Translations under genes and position numbers: made by a program
Notes under the pieces: generated by a model
Told to the model about the DNA's origin: nothing
The model's database searches: none
What the model saw: the letters and a program-made list of their open reading frames with translations, nothing else
Assembly: GCF_019399895.1 (NCBI RefSeq)
Contig: NC_091873.1
Location: 3,976,001 to 4,040,000 of the forward strand
Reading direction: 5' to 3'
Source of the DNA: Cardiocondyla obscurior
Lineage: Eukaryota; Arthropoda; Insecta; Hymenoptera; Formicidae
DNA length: 64,000 nucleotides
Part shown: positions 61,801-64,000 of the stretch, one piece after another
Layout: each line of letters opens with the position of its first letter
Position numbering within the stretch: the stretch's first letter is position 1

Positions 61801-64000
61801 TGAATCGCATTATCGTGTTATCAAACAAAGAGCGCGCATGTGCTTCTCAGAAAAGACTTTCGAAAAGAACTTTAATTATCAGCGGGTATATAATTAGCAA
61901 AAAAAAAAAAAAAAGGAGAAAAACAGAAAAAAATTGTACGAGGAATTATCCTGCGCGTGCCTAAATAATTCCGGAAGCGAGGCTCGTGCGCTTCGGCGGT
62001 CTTCCGCTTACGTTACACCGCGACGCATTAAAGATCGCGGCACGACGAGTCGTTACGTAACTCTGGCATTTTCGCGTTATTATTGTAACGTTAGAAAGTC
62101 GCACCGCAGTCAAATTGTTTCTGGAGTGCGAATTGGCCTCTTTTTTTTTTTTTTTTCCTCGCGACAAGCCGCTCGTCTTACGTGACAACTTCGAACCACT
62201 AACTCACTTGAACCGCTCGCAGGCTAAAGTAATTAACTTTACTTTTTTAGGTTCTTCAAAAAAAATTCTTTTTTTTTTTTTTTTTTTTTTTTTTCTTAAT
62301 TTTAGTGTCGAGAGATATTTGATATATGTTTAACTCTTCCAGCGAAAGTAAACGTTGTATTTTTTGGTTTCGCGAATTGTTGATTGACTTAACAAACGAG
62401 CGGCTATATATATATTTTCTTAAATTCCGCGAGTCCGCGTTATTTCTATTTACGTGGTAACGCGTGCGTCAAGTGGGCGATTCAAGTAGCGACCACGCAC
62501 GATCGTGTGCGTTCGCGATTTGTCTAATTTGTGGCCTTATCGGCTGGATGCCGATGGTATATCCATCGCTTGACGTCGCGCATCCTCATTAGCTTCACGC
62601 CTGAGATAGGTACGTACGTGAGATAGCGCGATCGCATCCTCCAGCATCTCTCTGCATTCAGTCGCGATAAAGATTTGCGCCGGACGGGGCCACATTTAAC
62701 GTTAATTACTATCGTGCGAACCTCTTCTGCGCGTTTGCGTGGCGTATATCGATATACGTTGATTCTTTGCTCACTAATCGTACAATCGCGCCAAACGAGA
62801 TAACGACGACATTATCAGTTATACAAATGCAGAGCGTCCTACTAGATAATGCAAGAAGAAACCCGATCTCTCCGCAGTTCATCGGCCGATTGTCAATATT
62901 ATTCTGCCTGAGATATTCAAATTACCAAATGACGTTGTATTGTCTATTTCCGGTTTGCTGAACCGAAATTAAAGTAGTTCTCGATACTCGGCAGAAAGTT
63001 ATTCAAATAACTTACAGTCAGGTAGGCTAGTCCGAGATAATAAAATACGCTCGAAGGAGCGATTAAAATTCAATTTTTCGCTACTACACCATGCTATTCG
63101 CAGAATTGCAAATTGTGGCAGCTCGCACTTTCTCCGAAATCGTTTGCGGATAGAAAAGAAATTCCGCAAATAATAGAAAAAAAAATCTCGGTTAACTGCG
63201 TGCTGCGCGTTCCCTTGTCGGATTTTATCTGGCTTCGACGCGACGTTTTTGATTCGCAAAATCGAGTTATTTATTTATTTTTAACTTTAATTTTTTCTTG
63301 ATAACTCTCATCGCATCCTTTCGGACCGATAGTTCGGCCTCGCATCCTTTGTTCGCGCGACCGAGATCCTGACTCGGAGAGTGATAAGCATCCCGCTGAT
63401 ACAGAGAGAGAGAGAGTTCGATGCATCGTTTTTATCGCGCACTCGCCCCACATCCTGTGACTCGCGCCCGCACGCATACGCTCGCACCTACGCGACAAAG
63501 TCCGTCAACTTTTTTTCCTACGTAAACGAATTAATTCTCCCCTCGGGGTCGCATCGATGCCGAAGGGGTCGCTCCCCTTTCGGGCACAGAGCAAAACGGG
63601 CACGCTGTAGAATTTCGGTCGCACGAAATCGCAGAACGGGTTTTAATCCCGCCGACCCCGACCGGAGAAACACCCATAGTTACTAGACGAATTATTTGCA
63701 CCGTGGAAAACCCCTATCAATCCCCTTTTTATAAATAAATTTATTAATTTGTAATAATACTAGTAGTATAATAATAAGATCTTTGATAATATTTAATGAC
63801 TAATGGGAAAAAAAAAAAAGGAATTTCGCTGATTGCCTGTGTATAACTTAAATCGATAAGCAAAGTAATGTAATATTTAATTAGCAATTAAATAGAAATT
63901 ATAAATCATACGTTTCGGTTTTATTTTAAATAACGCTCAACGCTGCAACGACAAATTACATTTCAATATTTTTTTTTTTTTTTATGTAAAATTTTAGTTT
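55877..64000. other. No supported gene; intergenic or intronic DNA
   Basis: About 8.1 kb scanned on both strands. The longest open frames (for example - 58,810-59,262 and + 57,014-57,364) have no recognisable domain and no plausible splice partners. Seen here: poly-A/T runs, a G-rich tract (about 60,529-60,551) and A/T-rich DNA at the right edge. If the first exon ending at 55,876 is real, this is its first intron. Confidence 0.55.
60529..60551 (+). repeat. G-rich tract, possible G-quadruplex
   Basis: Three closely spaced G runs (5, 4 and more than 9), enough for four G-tracts. No functional evidence. Confidence 0.5.

Overview
The window is nuclear DNA from an insect, most likely a hymenopteran and plausibly an ant. 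The evidence is spliceosomal introns (some 9-13 kb), frequent CpG dinucleotides, abundant poly-A/T and simple-sequence tracts, and insect-type genes (a dally-type glypican and a yellow/major-royal-jelly-protein-like gene). There are no bacterial-style operons, rRNAs, CRISPR arrays or recognisable tRNAs. Exon joins below were worked out by hand from GT/AG sites, reading phase and family alignment; no transcript data were available.

Region 1 (1-34,077, + strand): the 3' part of a glypican of the GPC3/5 class (dally). Seven in-frame coding exons run to a stop at 34,075-34,077, giving 544 visible residues. They hold 13 of the 14 framework cysteines, Ser-Gly glycosaminoglycan sites in acidic surroundings, and a C-terminal GPI-anchor signal. 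Bases 1-33 are the end of an extra exon that resembles the end of the exon at 3376-3516, with the same phase. This suggests a duplicated, probably alternatively used, N-terminal exon and is the most interesting observation in the window. Introns make up about 95% of the locus and hold microsatellites, G-rich runs and a pair of decayed inverted-repeat elements near 20.1-20.7 kb.

Region 2 (34,078-43,263): dally 3' flank and intergenic DNA, with simple repeats and a perfect hairpin bounded by direct repeats at 38.5 kb.

Region 3 (43,264-45,578, - strand): a complete four-exon inositol polyphosphate multikinase (IPMK/Ipk2), 409 residues.

Region 4 (46.8-51.6 kb): a TATA promoter and possible spliced + strand transcript of unclear coding status, followed by two - strand secreted-protein genes. 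These are a six-exon yellow/MRJP-like gene (401 residues) and a two-exon small secreted protein with a very acidic tail, possibly MBF2-like (175 residues). Each of these two has a TATA box at a suitable distance.

Region 5 (52.7-55.3 kb, + strand): a complete four-exon PCGF3-type Polycomb RING-finger gene (226 residues) with a candidate 5' UTR exon and polyadenylation signal.

Region 6 (55.5-64 kb): a possible promoter and first exon of a + strand gene that would continue past the window, then about 8 kb in which I find no coding exon. The genes do not form one pathway. They are independent developmental (dally), signalling (IPMK), secreted (MRJP-like, MBF2-like) and chromatin (PCGF3) genes.
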